Positions 17,938 to 26,277 of a stretch of DNA of 62,715 bases are shown here, piece after piece. A program made the position numbers and the translations under genes. The notes under the pieces were generated by a model that was given only the letters and a program-made list of their open reading frames with translations, had not been told where the DNA came from and did not search any database. Every line of letters begins with the position of its first letter. Position 1 is the first letter of the stretch. Source of the DNA: Planctomycetota bacterium (lineage in GTDB: Bacteria > Planctomycetota > Planctomycetia > Pirellulales > Lacipirellulaceae); NCBI GenBank assembly GCA_013152205.1, contig JAADGV010000067.1, forward strand, positions 1-62,715. The letters run 5' to 3'.

Positions 17938-19740
17938 TTACACTTCTAGGCCTAGTAGTCGCATTAGCGAGAGTGCGTTGCTTTTGGGGACCACGCCTTT
18001 GCGCATTTGATAGTCGAAGGTCATTTTTCCGTCGCGCCATTCGTCGCGGAAATGTACGTTTTGGGTTGCGTAGTCTAGCTGGTTGACCATGTCGCTTAGG
18101 GCTAGGTCGTGGGTGGTGACCAGGCCGATGGCGCCGGCTTGGAGTAGGCTGCGGATGACGCCGCGTGCTCCTACCAAGCGGTCGTGGGAGTTGGTGCCGT
18201 GCAGGATTTCGTCGAGTAGGAAGAGCACTGGTGCTGTGGTTGTTTGTTCGGCTAGCTCGACGACCAAGCGGATGCGCTGGAGGTTGGCCATGAAGTGGGA
18301 GGTGCCTGTTTGCAGCGAATCTTGCGAGCGTATGGCTGTGGCGACTTGCAGGCGAGAGAGCTTTAGGTTTTGGGCATAGACGGGTGCGCCCGCCCAGGCG
18401 AGGGCGGTGTTGATGCCGACGGATCGTAGTAGGGTGCTTTTGCCAGACATGTTTGAGCCGGAGACAAGCAACATGCGGCGGTTGTCGGAGAGTTCGAGGT
18501 CGTTGCTGATGGCGGTGCCGGGCGGTAGAAGCGGGTGGGCGAGTTTGGTTGCGACAAACTGCGGCGGATTGTCGACGAATTGGGGGAAGCAGTAGTCGGG
18601 GTTTTCGAAGTGGAGTTGCGCAAAGGCTAGCAGAGCTTCGAGTTCGCCGATGGCTTGAAACCAATGTTCGACTTTGGTGGCGTGCTTGGCTCGCCAGTGG
18701 TCGATGGAGCAGGCTAACTGGAAGCTTGCCATCGAGATGAAGGCCAGTGGGGCGATGAATACGTTGCGTCGCGTGTTTTCGTACTGGCTTACTAGCCGCT
18801 CCAGGCGATGGATGGCCTCGGAGGCGCGCATGCCGTCGCGATTTAGCTCGTTGCGCAGCCGATGGAGTTCGGTGTCGCTGCCCTCGACGTTTTCTAGGGC
18901 AGCTACGACTTGCTCGATCCGCCGCAGTTCGACGACCGCTTGTTCGCTATGCTGTTTGATCTCGTCGAGCGGTTGGCGCAGTTTTCGGAGAAAACCTAGT
19001 TGCACGACAACGATGAGGAGCAACGGGGACATCGATGTTCCGATAAGCCAAATTACGAGCGATGCCACTCCCAAAACGCCAAGCAGAGTTGCCACTACGC
19101 GAATCCATCTGGCGGTTAATCCCCCTGCACGGGCTAGCCATTGATGAAGCTCTTGGGTATGGCTCTGGGGTTGTGATGCGGGGCCGATGACTGCGAGGCG
19201 TTCGCGGAGGTCGAGTTGGTCGCGCAAGTTGCGGACCGCATCTTGTCGGCTGACCACGGCGTCTGGAGTTGGTAGCGGCGTTTGGGCACTGGGAGCCAAC
19301 CACTCGGCCAGGGTGCGCGCTCCTGCGGGAGTAATGGGCGAGTTGAGCAACTGGAACAGCGAGCCGGTGCCGAAGATGTCGAGGTCTTCGGCGTGGGGGT
19401 GTTGGGGTTCTAAGAATTCGGTGCCGGTCGGGCCGGTTCCAGACCACTGGCCATTCAGGCGATCGAGGCAACGCTTGTAGTAGGCGATGGCCCGCCGGAC
19501 GGCACGTAGCTTGCGATTCAGCGATTCGTGGTAGACGATCGCGGCGAGGAAGAGGCCGATTGGCAGGAGTAAGAGCGTCCCCGGTAGTTGCCAGTTGCCA
19601 AACACGGCCCAGGCGCAGATGAGTCCGAGGACAAACGTTGCCACGCGGAGGTGGACGGCTCGGTCGTCGCATTGCCGGAGTTGCTCGTACGTTTGCTGGC
19701 GATCTCGCAGGCGGTTGTTGTATTCGGTGAGGCAGCTCAT
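17938..19740 (-). CDS. membrane-associated MutS-family ATPase
   Basis: A MutS-related protein without the mismatch-recognition domain. The C-terminal MutS domain V has Walker A GSNMSGKST at 428-436, a Q-loop-like region SQDSLQTGTSHF, Walker B FLLDEILHGTNSHDR (about 507-521) and VTTHDLALSD. The helical lever domain lies before it. Unlike DNA-repair MutS, the first half has two predicted transmembrane helices at about 31-48 and 53-70 and another hydrophobic pair at about 216-255 (VVATLLGVLGVASLVIWLIG and LLLIVVVQLGFL). DNA repair is therefore doubtful; a membrane-linked ATPase role is inferred. It is flanked by direct repeats at 17886 and 19796. Confidence 0.82.
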   Translation of the reverse strand: MSCLTEYNNRLRDRQQTYEQLRQCDDRAVHLRVATFVLGLICAWAVFGNWQLPGTLLLLPIGLFLAAIVYHESLNRKLRAVRRAIAYYKRCLDRLNGQWSGTGPTGTEFLEPQHPHAEDLDIFGTGSLFQLLNSPITPAGARTLAEWLAPSAQTPLPTPDAVVSRQDAVRNLRDQLDLRERLAVIGPASQPQSHTQELHQWLARAGGLTARWIRVVATLLGVLGVASLVIWLIGTSMSPLLLIVVVQLGFLRKLRQPLDEIKQHSEQAVVELRRIEQVVAALENVEGSDTELHRLRNELNRDGMRASEAIHRLERLVSQYENTRRNVFIAPLAFISMASFQLACSIDHWRAKHATKVEHWFQAIGELEALLAFAQLHFENPDYCFPQFVDNPPQFVATKLAHPLLPPGTAISNDLELSDNRRMLLVSGSNMSGKSTLLRSVGINTALAWAGAPVYAQNLKLSRLQVATAIRSQDSLQTGTSHFMANLQRIRLVVELAEQTTTAPVLFLLDEILHGTNSHDRLVGARGVIRSLLQAGAIGLVTTHDLALSDMVNQLDYATQNVHFRDEWRDGKMTFDYQMRKGVVPKSNALSLMRLLGLEV

Positions 19741-19795
19741 GCTGCAAGATACAGTAGCTCAAGTGCTGGGCTTGGGCAATCTCTGCTGGTTTGCC

Positions 19796-19833
19796 GGCCC
19801 GGCGACTCGTAGAGTCGCGGTTATTGCTTTTGG
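19796..19833 (+). repeat. direct repeat copy 2 with GCGACTC hairpin
   Basis: Same sequence as 17886-17925 with two or three changes, in the 136-bp gap between two minus-strand genes. Together the copies bracket the MutS-like gene. Confidence 0.85.
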
Positions 19834-19876
19834 GTGAGGCTGGTGCTTTTGGGTGGGCTGACGCTGTTTTGGGGCG

Positions 19877-20419
19877 TTAGCCTAGTAGTAGGGGGGCGTC
19901 GTCTTCACCGTTGCGATCTTCCCACTGTTTTCGGAGTTCGCCTAGACCGTAGACGCAGAGATCGAATTGATTGCTCAGTCGTTCTAATACGTCGTCGGGC
20001 GCCGATTGCTGATCGGCGGGCAAGCGGCTGGCTATTAGGTAGTTGCGTTTGCCTTGGTCTTGGTAGTCGATGAGACTGTCTTTGCGATCTTTTTGGAGTC
20101 GCTGGGCAACTTCGGGATACAGGCCTGTCCAGAACAAGGTGAAATCGCCAATGTGTCGATGGACTCGACGGCGGGCTGAACCTTGTCGGGTTTGCGCTTC
20201 GGCGAGCATGTCGGCAACTTGCGAGAGACGTTCGCCCGTTGGTGTGCGCAGGCCATAGATGGCGTCAGTGCGTACAAATTTTACTAGCATGGTGGCCAGG
20301 TAATCGATCAACGGAGGATCGGCAACGCCTAGCCGCGAGGTGAAGGTGTACTCGGTAAGACCAGAAAAGAAGCGCTGCAGCACTTCGCTGCGCGCACCGC
20401 GTGGCAAATTCGATGTCAT
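19877..20419 (-). CDS. conserved hypothetical protein
   Basis: No domain is recognised. The 180-aa protein is soluble and mostly helical by composition, with no signal or membrane segment. A strong RBS (GGGAGG, 7 bases upstream) and normal codon use support the gene. RLSQVADMLAEAQTR and HRHIGDFTLFWTGLYPEVAQRL look like conserved helices. It precedes the MutS-like gene on the same strand with a 136-bp gap that holds a repeat, so co-transcription is possible. Confidence 0.8.
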   Translation of the reverse strand: MTSNLPRGARSEVLQRFFSGLTEYTFTSRLGVADPPLIDYLATMLVKFVRTDAIYGLRTPTGERLSQVADMLAEAQTRQGSARRRVHRHIGDFTLFWTGLYPEVAQRLQKDRKDSLIDYQDQGKRNYLIASRLPADQQSAPDDVLERLSNQFDLCVYGLGELRKQWEDRNGEDDAPLLLG

Positions 20420-20815
20420 AAGCGACCTCCCAAAAGATGAGTGGGGTCGGCTGCATCGTCGACGGACGTTGTCGAACTACATCTCCGCGATGCAACCCTC
20501 TTAATTCTACCCTGCAAAAATGCCTGGGGTCAAATTGAGTATGACGGGCGTAACACGTATTCCTGTTATCGGCATCCGGCTGGTGGGGCGACAGGGAAAA
20601 AGTGGGGGGGCTTTACGCTTTTCTTGGGGCGTTTGTGGTTTCCTGGACAATAAGGGGTGAAATTGTCATATTGGGGTAGTTCCCGTTCTCGGAATGACGG
20701 GGAATTGAAGAGGCGATTCTACGGCGAGGAAGTGTGGAGGCGAGGCTTGCAGCTTGCGGGCTCGACGCACGGTGCTCGGGTTGTCGCGGTTGCTAACGGA
20801 ACAGGAGACCGGTCT
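20420..20815. other. 396-bp divergent intergenic region
   Basis: No gene or clear repeat is seen. It separates the minus-strand hypothetical from the plus-strand DUF1559 gene and should hold both promoters. A run of open codons upstream of 20816 has no protein character. Confidence 0.5.
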
Positions 20816-21877
20816 ATGAACAACAGCAAAAAACGAGCATTCACTTTGGTTGAATTGCTAGTGGTCATCGCGATCATTGGCACTCTGGTGGGGCTTCTCT
20901 TGCCCGCGGTGCAGTCTTCGCGCGAGGCGGCTCGCTCGAACACTTGTCGGAACAACCTCACCCAATTGCATCGGGCGATGGCCGGATACGAACTGTCGTT
21001 TCAACACTATCCGGGCTATGTCGACACGGTTGGCTTGGAGGGGGCCAACCAAGAGCGGGCCAGTTGGGTGGTGATGTTGTTTCCGTTTATGGAGCAGGCG
21101 TCGCTGTGGGATCAGTGGTCGAAGGGCATCCCGGAGTTCGCGGAGCTGGAATTGCTCATCTGTCCGAGCAATCCGCCTGATGTTGTGGGCGAGCCCTCGC
21201 TGGCTTATGTGGCCAATGCTGGGTACATCAACAACGAAGATGATCGAAAGATTTGTGACGCGGATATTGGGCTCAAGGAAAACATTGCCAACGGCGTTTT
21301 TTTTGACCGTACACGGGGACTTGGCCCCAACGACATCCGTGACGTCGAGCCTCCGAATCCAACTGAGTATGCTCCCGATCCGGTGTTCAAAGTGACGTTG
21401 GCTCATCTTCAATCGGCCGGGGATGGCACCACCAAGACGTTGATGCTGACAGAGAACCTTAACGCCGTGAACTGGGCTTACAAGGGCGGCGACATAAGCG
21501 CACCGGATCGCAAATATAATTTTGGCTTTTGCTGGGAGCAGCCCTACACGGTTGCGAATGCCGTGGCCAACTCGGGCAGTAGTGCCGATCCTGACCAAGA
21601 TCCTCAGTTCCGCTTAATCAACGGAAAGAAGCGAGAGGGTTTATTGTCGATCAGCGCGATGAAATATAACCACGGTTTTCCTTCCAGCCATCATGCAAGC
21701 GCGGTGAATGTTGCGTTTGCCGGCGGCCAGATACGATTGTTGCGAGATAATATCAGCCCCTTGGTGTATGCCCAACTGATGACTTCTAATCGGAATCAGT
21801 CGGATCTATTTATCAACAGGGACGGAAATACCGTCTATGACAAGGATTTGAAGCAGCCGGATGATGACCAGTATTGA
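20816..21877 (+). CDS. DUF1559 pseudopilin-like protein
   Basis: The second DUF1559 protein in the window. ATG at 20816 follows AGGAG (20803-20807). The leader MNNSKKRA is followed by FTLVELLVVIAIIGTLVGLL and then AVQSSREAARSNTCRNNLTQL. A processed pseudopilin exported by the type II/IV machinery is expected. The C-terminal region has HHASAVNVAFAGGQIRLL, which corresponds to the family's H-x9-DG motif but with GG in place of DG. It appears to stand alone, and its function is unknown. Starting at 20657 would hide the leader and is unlikely. Confidence 0.9.
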   Translation: MNNSKKRAFTLVELLVVIAIIGTLVGLLLPAVQSSREAARSNTCRNNLTQLHRAMAGYELSFQHYPGYVDTVGLEGANQERASWVVMLFPFMEQASLWDQWSKGIPEFAELELLICPSNPPDVVGEPSLAYVANAGYINNEDDRKICDADIGLKENIANGVFFDRTRGLGPNDIRDVEPPNPTEYAPDPVFKVTLAHLQSAGDGTTKTLMLTENLNAVNWAYKGGDISAPDRKYNFGFCWEQPYTVANAVANSGSSADPDQDPQFRLINGKKREGLLSISAMKYNHGFPSSHHASAVNVAFAGGQIRLLRDNISPLVYAQLMTSNRNQSDLFINRDGNTVYDKDLKQPDDDQY

Positions 21878-21888
21878 TGGTGGTTGCT

Positions 21889-21930
21889 CAGGAGACGCCT
21901 CCCACAATCACAGATTGCCGACTTTGCAAT
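21889..21930. repeat. single arm of the ggagacgcctcccaca repeat
   Basis: The bases aggagacgcctcccaca repeat one arm of the palindrome at 32630-32701, followed by ccgactttgcaattgcc, whose start recurs near 168 and, inverted, near 24511. It lies just after the DUF1559 stop in the 435-bp gap 21878-22312. Confidence 0.6.
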
Positions 21931-21990
21931 TGCCCTGGGTGGGGTTGGTTCGATGGAGGAGACCACGAGGGAAGAGGTTAGGCGGTTGCT

Positions 21991-22221
21991 CTAGTACTAC
22001 TGCGCAAGGTTGAACCACGACGGCACAACGGACACGACGAAAGAAGACTGGATTTCAGATATTTTCCACGATCCGTGACCTACCAAAATTCCACAAGTGT
22101 TGTTTTCTTAAAAAATCTCTTCCCTTTGAATTGGTTGGGGGCGAATTGAATGTTCCATACTGGATTCACGTCGTGGTCGTTGTGTCGTTGTGGTTAACTT
22201 GACCCTGCGCTGTAGTACTAG
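21991..22221. repeat. 231-bp palindromic element with CTAGTACTAC ends
   Basis: Starts ctagtactactgcgcaagg and ends with the near-complement ctgcgctgtagtactag. The inner arms carry gaaccacgacggcacaacgg and cgttgtgtcgttgtggtt. It shares its ends with 30215-30402 but has a different middle. TA lies at both outer ends, which would suit a TA-targeting transposase, though this is only suggestive. No open frame. Confidence 0.8.
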
Positions 22222-22312
22222 AGACGCTTTTGGAAAGCGCAGTATTTTTCTGTTTGATAGCCACCCAAATCTGCTGTGGCTTGTATTTGGAACGGCTGAT
22301 AGTGGCGGGCAT

Positions 22313-23113
22313 TTACTCTAACGCTTCCAGCAGCGTCGCGACGTAGTCGCCGACTTCTTGGAGGGTGCTGGCGCGATCGCTTTTAGCGACGTTTGCCATG
22401 CGGCGGACGATGGCTGAGCCGACGATGAGTCCGTCGGCAACGGGGGCTAGTCGTTTGACATGCTCGGGTTGGCTAATTCCGAAACCGATGCAGACGGGCA
22501 GAGGGGTTTGCTCTCGCAGCCAACCGACACGTTCTAACAATTCGGGGGGCAGCTCGGTGCGTTCGCCGGTGATTCCGGCCACGGAGACGTAGTACAAAAA
22601 TCCGCTGGAGGTTTCGGTGATCTTGAGTGCCCGATCTTTCGGCGTGGTGGGGGTTACCAATTGAATTAGGCTGAGATCGCGCGCCTTGCAGACTTTGGCC
22701 AAGCTGGGCGACTCTTCGACGGGTAGGTCGGGCACAATCATGCCGGCGATGCCGCGCTGGTTTAGCTGGTCGGCGTATTTTTCTAGGCCGTGGCGATAGA
22801 TGATGGCGTAGCTGACCATGGTGACTAGCGGCGCGGAGATCTGAGGCGTGACTTTGCCGAGCGTTTCTAAAATGGCGGCCAGTTTGATTCCCTGGTCGAG
22901 GGCTCGCGTGTACGACGCCTGGATGACCGGCCCGTCGGCGATGGGGTCGCTGTAGGGGATGCCTACCTCGCACATCGAGGCCCCGCGCGCAACCAGTTCT
23001 TTAATTACGGCAGCCGTGAAGTCGAGGTCGGGATCGCCGGCTGTGACAAACGGCATCAGTGCCTTGCGGTTTTCGTTGCGGAGCTTGATGAAAAGTTGGT
23101 CGATTGCGGACAT
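22313..23113 (-). CDS. trpA: tryptophan synthase alpha chain
   Basis: Cleaves indole-3-glycerol phosphate to indole and glyceraldehyde 3-phosphate, and passes indole to TrpB. ATG at 23113 gives 266 aa, normal for TrpA. CEVGIPYSDPIADGPVIQ places the catalytic Glu49 and Asp60 at exactly the enterobacterial positions. PFVTAGDPD, YYVSVAGITGER and IVGSAIV supply the phosphate-binding barrel loops. The frame is open far upstream to 23743, but that is the shadow of trpB. It follows trpB on the same strand after 86 bp, a wider gap than usual, and that gap contains a stem-loop repeat (23155-23178). Confidence 0.97.
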   Translation of the reverse strand: MSAIDQLFIKLRNENRKALMPFVTAGDPDLDFTAAVIKELVARGASMCEVGIPYSDPIADGPVIQASYTRALDQGIKLAAILETLGKVTPQISAPLVTMVSYAIIYRHGLEKYADQLNQRGIAGMIVPDLPVEESPSLAKVCKARDLSLIQLVTPTTPKDRALKITETSSGFLYYVSVAGITGERTELPPELLERVGWLREQTPLPVCIGFGISQPEHVKRLAPVADGLIVGSAIVRRMANVAKSDRASTLQEVGDYVATLLEALE

Positions 23114-23154
23114 AAGTGAGGTTAGTTCAAATCGATTTTTTTGTTGCAGTGTTT

Positions 23155-23205
23155 CCGGCCAGGATGGCCGGGCTATGTGTTTTTGATCGGCGCGGCGGGC
23201 TATGT
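23155..23205. repeat. stem-loop repeat between trpB and trpA
   Basis: CCGGCC-AGGAT-GGCCGG followed by GCTATGT, matching 2080-2103 and 39157-39180 in layout. A second gcgggctatgtgg follows. The final bases supply the trpB stop codon (TAG at 23202-23200 on the minus strand). Confidence 0.8.
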
Positions 23206-24426
23206 GGTTATGTCGTTTTTGAGTCGGGCGATTTCTGCGGCGTCTTTGTCGCCGCGGCCGGAGAGGCAGACGGCTACTCGGTCGCTGCTGCTTCGTTGGC
23301 TGGCGATTTCCATCGCCTTGGCAATGGCGTGGGAAGATTCGAGCGCGGGGAGGATGCCTTCGAGGCGAGCGAGCGCGTCGAAAGCGTTCATCGCGTCTTT
23401 GTCTGTGCAACTGGTGTAGTCGACTCGGCCTGTTTCTTTCCAATAGCTGTGTTCTGGGCCAACGCCGGGGTAGTCGAGGCCTGCCGACATCGAATGGACG
23501 TCGCACGTTTGGCCATCTTCGTCCTGCATGACGTACGAGAAGCTGCCGTGCAACACGCCGGGGCTGCCGTAGGTAAGTGGCGAGGCGTGGTCGCCCGGCT
23601 GGTTGCCTCGGCCACCGGCTTCGACGCCAACGAGCGCTACGTCGCTGTGTTCCACAAAGGGATAAAACATGCCAGCCGCGTTGCTGCCGCCGCCGACGCA
23701 GGCCACGACTACTTCGGGGAGGCATTGGAAGCGTTCGCGGCATTGTTGGATCGTTTCACGACCGATTACCGATTGAAAATCGCGGACAATGCGCGGGAAG
23801 GGGTGAGGGCCGACTACCGAACCGAGGATGTAATGGGTCGATTCGACGCTCGACATCCAATCTCGCATGGCTTCGTTGATGGCATCGCGAAGGGTGCGCG
23901 AGCCGCTGGTCACCGGGCGCACCTCGGCGCCTAACAGCTTCATCGAAAACACGTTGGGCGCCTGACGGCGGATATCTTCTTCGCCCATGTAGACAACACA
24001 ATCCAGGCCGAAGTGGGCACAAGCGGTGGCTGTGGCGACGCCGTGTTGGCCGGCACCGGTTTCGGCGATCACCCGTTTTTTGCCCATGCGTAGGGTGAGC
24101 AGGGCTTGGCCGATGGTGTTGTTGATTTTATGCGCGCCGGTGTGATTGAGATCTTCGCGTTTCAGCCAGATTTCGGCTCCGCCACAATGTTCGGTGAGGC
24201 GTTTGGCAAAATAGAGCGGAGAAGCGCGGCCGACGTAGTTTTTCAGTAGTTCGTCGAGTTCGGCTTGAAAGCTGGCGTCTTGACGGGCCGCATCGTATTC
24301 AGCGGCCAATAGGTCGAGCGCATGCACGAGTGTTTCAGGCACAAAACGTCCGCCAAATTTGCCAAACCTTCCGGCAGCATCGGGGACGTTGGCAGAACAA
24401 GAATCGGCGTGCGGGGCTGTCGGCAT
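23200..24426 (-). CDS. trpB: tryptophan synthase beta chain
   Basis: Condenses indole with serine to tryptophan using pyridoxal phosphate. The 408-aa product has the PLP lysine in HTGAHKINN (Lys100), the phosphate loop GGGSNAAGM, the N-terminal [13 protein letters not shown] and the C-terminal [12 protein letters not shown] at 24426 is preceded by TGGAG at a suitable distance. The upstream extension to 24597 runs into repeats and is rejected. No other trp genes are adjacent, so the pathway is split in this genome. Confidence 0.97.
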   Translation of the reverse strand: MPTAPHADSCSANVPDAAGRFGKFGGRFVPETLVHALDLLAAEYDAARQDASFQAELDELLKNYVGRASPLYFAKRLTEHCGGAEIWLKREDLNHTGAHKINNTIGQALLTLRMGKKRVIAETGAGQHGVATATACAHFGLDCVVYMGEEDIRRQAPNVFSMKLLGAEVRPVTSGSRTLRDAINEAMRDWMSSVESTHYILGSVVGPHPFPRIVRDFQSVIGRETIQQCRERFQCLPEVVVACVGGGSNAAGMFYPFVEHSDVALVGVEAGGRGNQPGDHASPLTYGSPGVLHGSFSYVMQDEDGQTCDVHSMSAGLDYPGVGPEHSYWKETGRVDYTSCTDKDAMNAFDALARLEGILPALESSHAIAKAMEIASQRSSSDRVAVCLSGRGDKDAAEIARLKNDITT

Positions 24427-24509
24427 ATAAAACTCCAGGGGAAAACACCGATTCTCGATACCCGCTTTGCTATGGTCAAGGGGTTGGGCGCTGACGCTTG
24501 GAGGATTGC

Positions 24510-24806
24510 AAAGTCGGTACGATCGACCAAAGTTTAGGAAAAAAGAATAACCACAGAGGACACGGAGTAGCACAGCGGGGCCTTTGGCCGCAAACAAAAA
24601 AAGTGAACCGCTAATCAGCGCTAATACACGCTAATAGGTGAACGAAATGCGAAAAACAGACATGAGATTAGCGATTATCAGCGTTGATTAGCGGTTCACT
24701 TCTTTCAAAAAAGTGTGTCAAAAAGCAAGCTTTTACGGGTTTGTCTTACAGAGTGCCTTAAAAAATAGATTTTCTCTGTGCCCTCCGTGTCCTCTGTGGT
24801 TCAAAT
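24510..24806. repeat. nested palindromic repeat (accacagaggacacggag family with an inserted second palindrome)
   Basis: The outer repeat has arms aaccacagaggacacggag (24549) and ctccgtgtcctctgtggtt (24783-24801). The same outer repeat without an insert is at 62590-62715. Inside lies a second element with perfect 17-bp inverted ends AAGTGAACCGCTAATCA (24601-24617, 24685-24701). The junctions carry related direct repeats (acagcggggcctt and acagagtgcctt) where the uninterrupted copy has acagagagcct, which suggests an insertion with target duplication. It fills the 533-bp gap 24427-24959; a gcgtggccgcc motif copy is at 24882-24903. Confidence 0.82.
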
Positions 24807-24959
24807 TGTTGCGGTTTTTTTGTAAATTTGTGACTTTGTAGTTCCCCCTGGCGTTTGGTTTTGGGGCGTGCTCTGGGGGGGATGGCGTGGCCGCCGACGC
24901 TAATAGGGGAGGACACGTATTTGTGGGTTTGGTTCGGGGGGGCCATCCCGAAGCGTGTG

Positions 24960-25958
24960 TTATTGCCGGGTTAGCGATTGGAATGCTTGGCTTCGGAAGT
25001 CGCGTATTGCGTCGATCATTTCTTGCATGGTTTGATATCGATTCGCGGGATCTTTCTCCATCGCTTTCATCGAAATACTTGCAAGGAGCCTGGGGATGTA
25101 TCGGTTGGGAGTGCGTTGCACCGGAGGTATCGGCGTTTCGCGGAGAATCATTTCGAAGGTTTCGTTGACACGGTCGCCACGGAGCGGCTCTTTGAGCGTG
25201 AGGATTTCGTAGAGCACTACGCCAATGCTATAGATGTCGGTGCGATTGTCGATTTCGCCACCGCCCCGCACTTGTTCGGGCGACATGTAGAGGGGGGTGC
25301 CAGGACGTTGGCCGGCGCTGGTTAGCTCTTCGTGCTCCATGAGTTGCCGTTCGGGTTCCTCGTCGTCCATGGCCCAAACTTTGGCGACGCCCCAATCCAG
25401 CAGCATCACTTCGCCGAACGAACCGATCTGGATGTTCTCGGGCTTGATGTCGCGATGTACGACGCCGTGGGCGTGGGCGTACGACAGGGCGTTGCTGACT
25501 TGGATCAATATGCCAAGCATACGTTCGAGGTTGTAGGTGTTCATTGCTTCGGGCTCGCCCAGGATCTGCTGTTCGAGAATGTCGCGTAGCGTTTCGCCTT
25601 CGACTTTTTTCATCGTGAAATAAAGTCGGCCCTCGTTGTCGTGGCCAACTTCGTAGACGGGCACGGTATTGGGGTGTTGCAATTGGGCGGTGACACGCGC
25701 TTCGCGCAAGAACCGTGCGCGAAGGTACTCGTGGTTTGCGAGGTGCGGGGGCAGGGTTTTCATGATGACTTGGCGGCCGAGATTTGTGTCGAGGCACGCG
25801 CGGAGTTGGCCGCCACCCCCTTTGCCGAAGGGAGAAAAATCGGTGTAGCGATTGAAGCTGTTGGAAAAGTGTTTTGAAAGTTTCCGATCGGTATCTTTGG
25901 CATCGATGTGCGGATACCCGTCGTCTTTGGAAGTTGGTTTTATCGATTTGTCGGCCAT
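24960..25958 (-). CDS. serine/threonine protein kinase, soluble
   Basis: A Hanks-type kinase of 332 aa. The glycine loop GKGGGG is at 45-50, the ATP lysine at VIMK (Lys67), the catalytic loop VVHRDIKPEN at 167-176 and the metal motif DWG at 188-190 in place of DFG. GTPLYMSPEQ is the activation segment end, and DIYSIGVVLYEIL follows. Unlike most planctomycete kinases it has no transmembrane or extracellular sensor part and stops just after the kinase fold. The start is uncertain: an ATG at 25967 is also open and neither has a clear RBS. No phosphatase or substrate gene is adjacent. Confidence 0.88.
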   Translation of the reverse strand: MADKSIKPTSKDDGYPHIDAKDTDRKLSKHFSNSFNRYTDFSPFGKGGGGQLRACLDTNLGRQVIMKTLPPHLANHEYLRARFLREARVTAQLQHPNTVPVYEVGHDNEGRLYFTMKKVEGETLRDILEQQILGEPEAMNTYNLERMLGILIQVSNALSYAHAHGVVHRDIKPENIQIGSFGEVMLLDWGVAKVWAMDDEEPERQLMEHEELTSAGQRPGTPLYMSPEQVRGGGEIDNRTDIYSIGVVLYEILTLKEPLRGDRVNETFEMILRETPIPPVQRTPNRYIPRLLASISMKAMEKDPANRYQTMQEMIDAIRDFRSQAFQSLTRQ

Positions 25959-26111
25959 GGCACACATCTGGGGGTCGGAGTCGGCAAAGTAGGTGGTTAC
26001 GGGATAGTTTAGTGTGCAGACGTGAAACACAAAATAGTAGCTCTTGAAATTCTGTGGGACGAAAGTTTGCAAAGCGGCGGTGGGTCGACTCTAATGTTTC
26101 GCAGTGCTTGT

Positions 26112-26215
26112 TAGAGCATTTATCACTTGAGTGTTCCGCTCCACCGAGACGGTGGGACTATATAGCCCGACCCTCTGGGTTGGAGTGGCGGAACACACAA
26201 CAGCGAAATGCTCTA
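26112..26215. repeat. 104-bp nested palindrome with TAGAGCATTT ends
   Basis: Ends TAGAGCATTT and AAATGCTCTA enclose arms gtgttccgc and gcggaacac. Inside are CCACC-GAGAC-GGTGG and CCGACCC-TCT-GGGTTGG, joined by GACTATATAGC. A second copy lies at 49290-49390 and the core is inverted at 2111-2154. It lies in the 319-bp gap before the DUF3500 gene. Confidence 0.88.
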
Positions 26216-26277
26216 GTAGGTACGGCCGATTTTTTGCAGCAGTTGAATTTTGCCATTTAGGGCCAGGGAGGTTCACC

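Noticed and set aside
22313..23743. Long open frame extending trpA upstream to 23743
   Set aside because: The added part is an Arg/Pro-rich shadow of trpB; the TrpA family start is at 23113.
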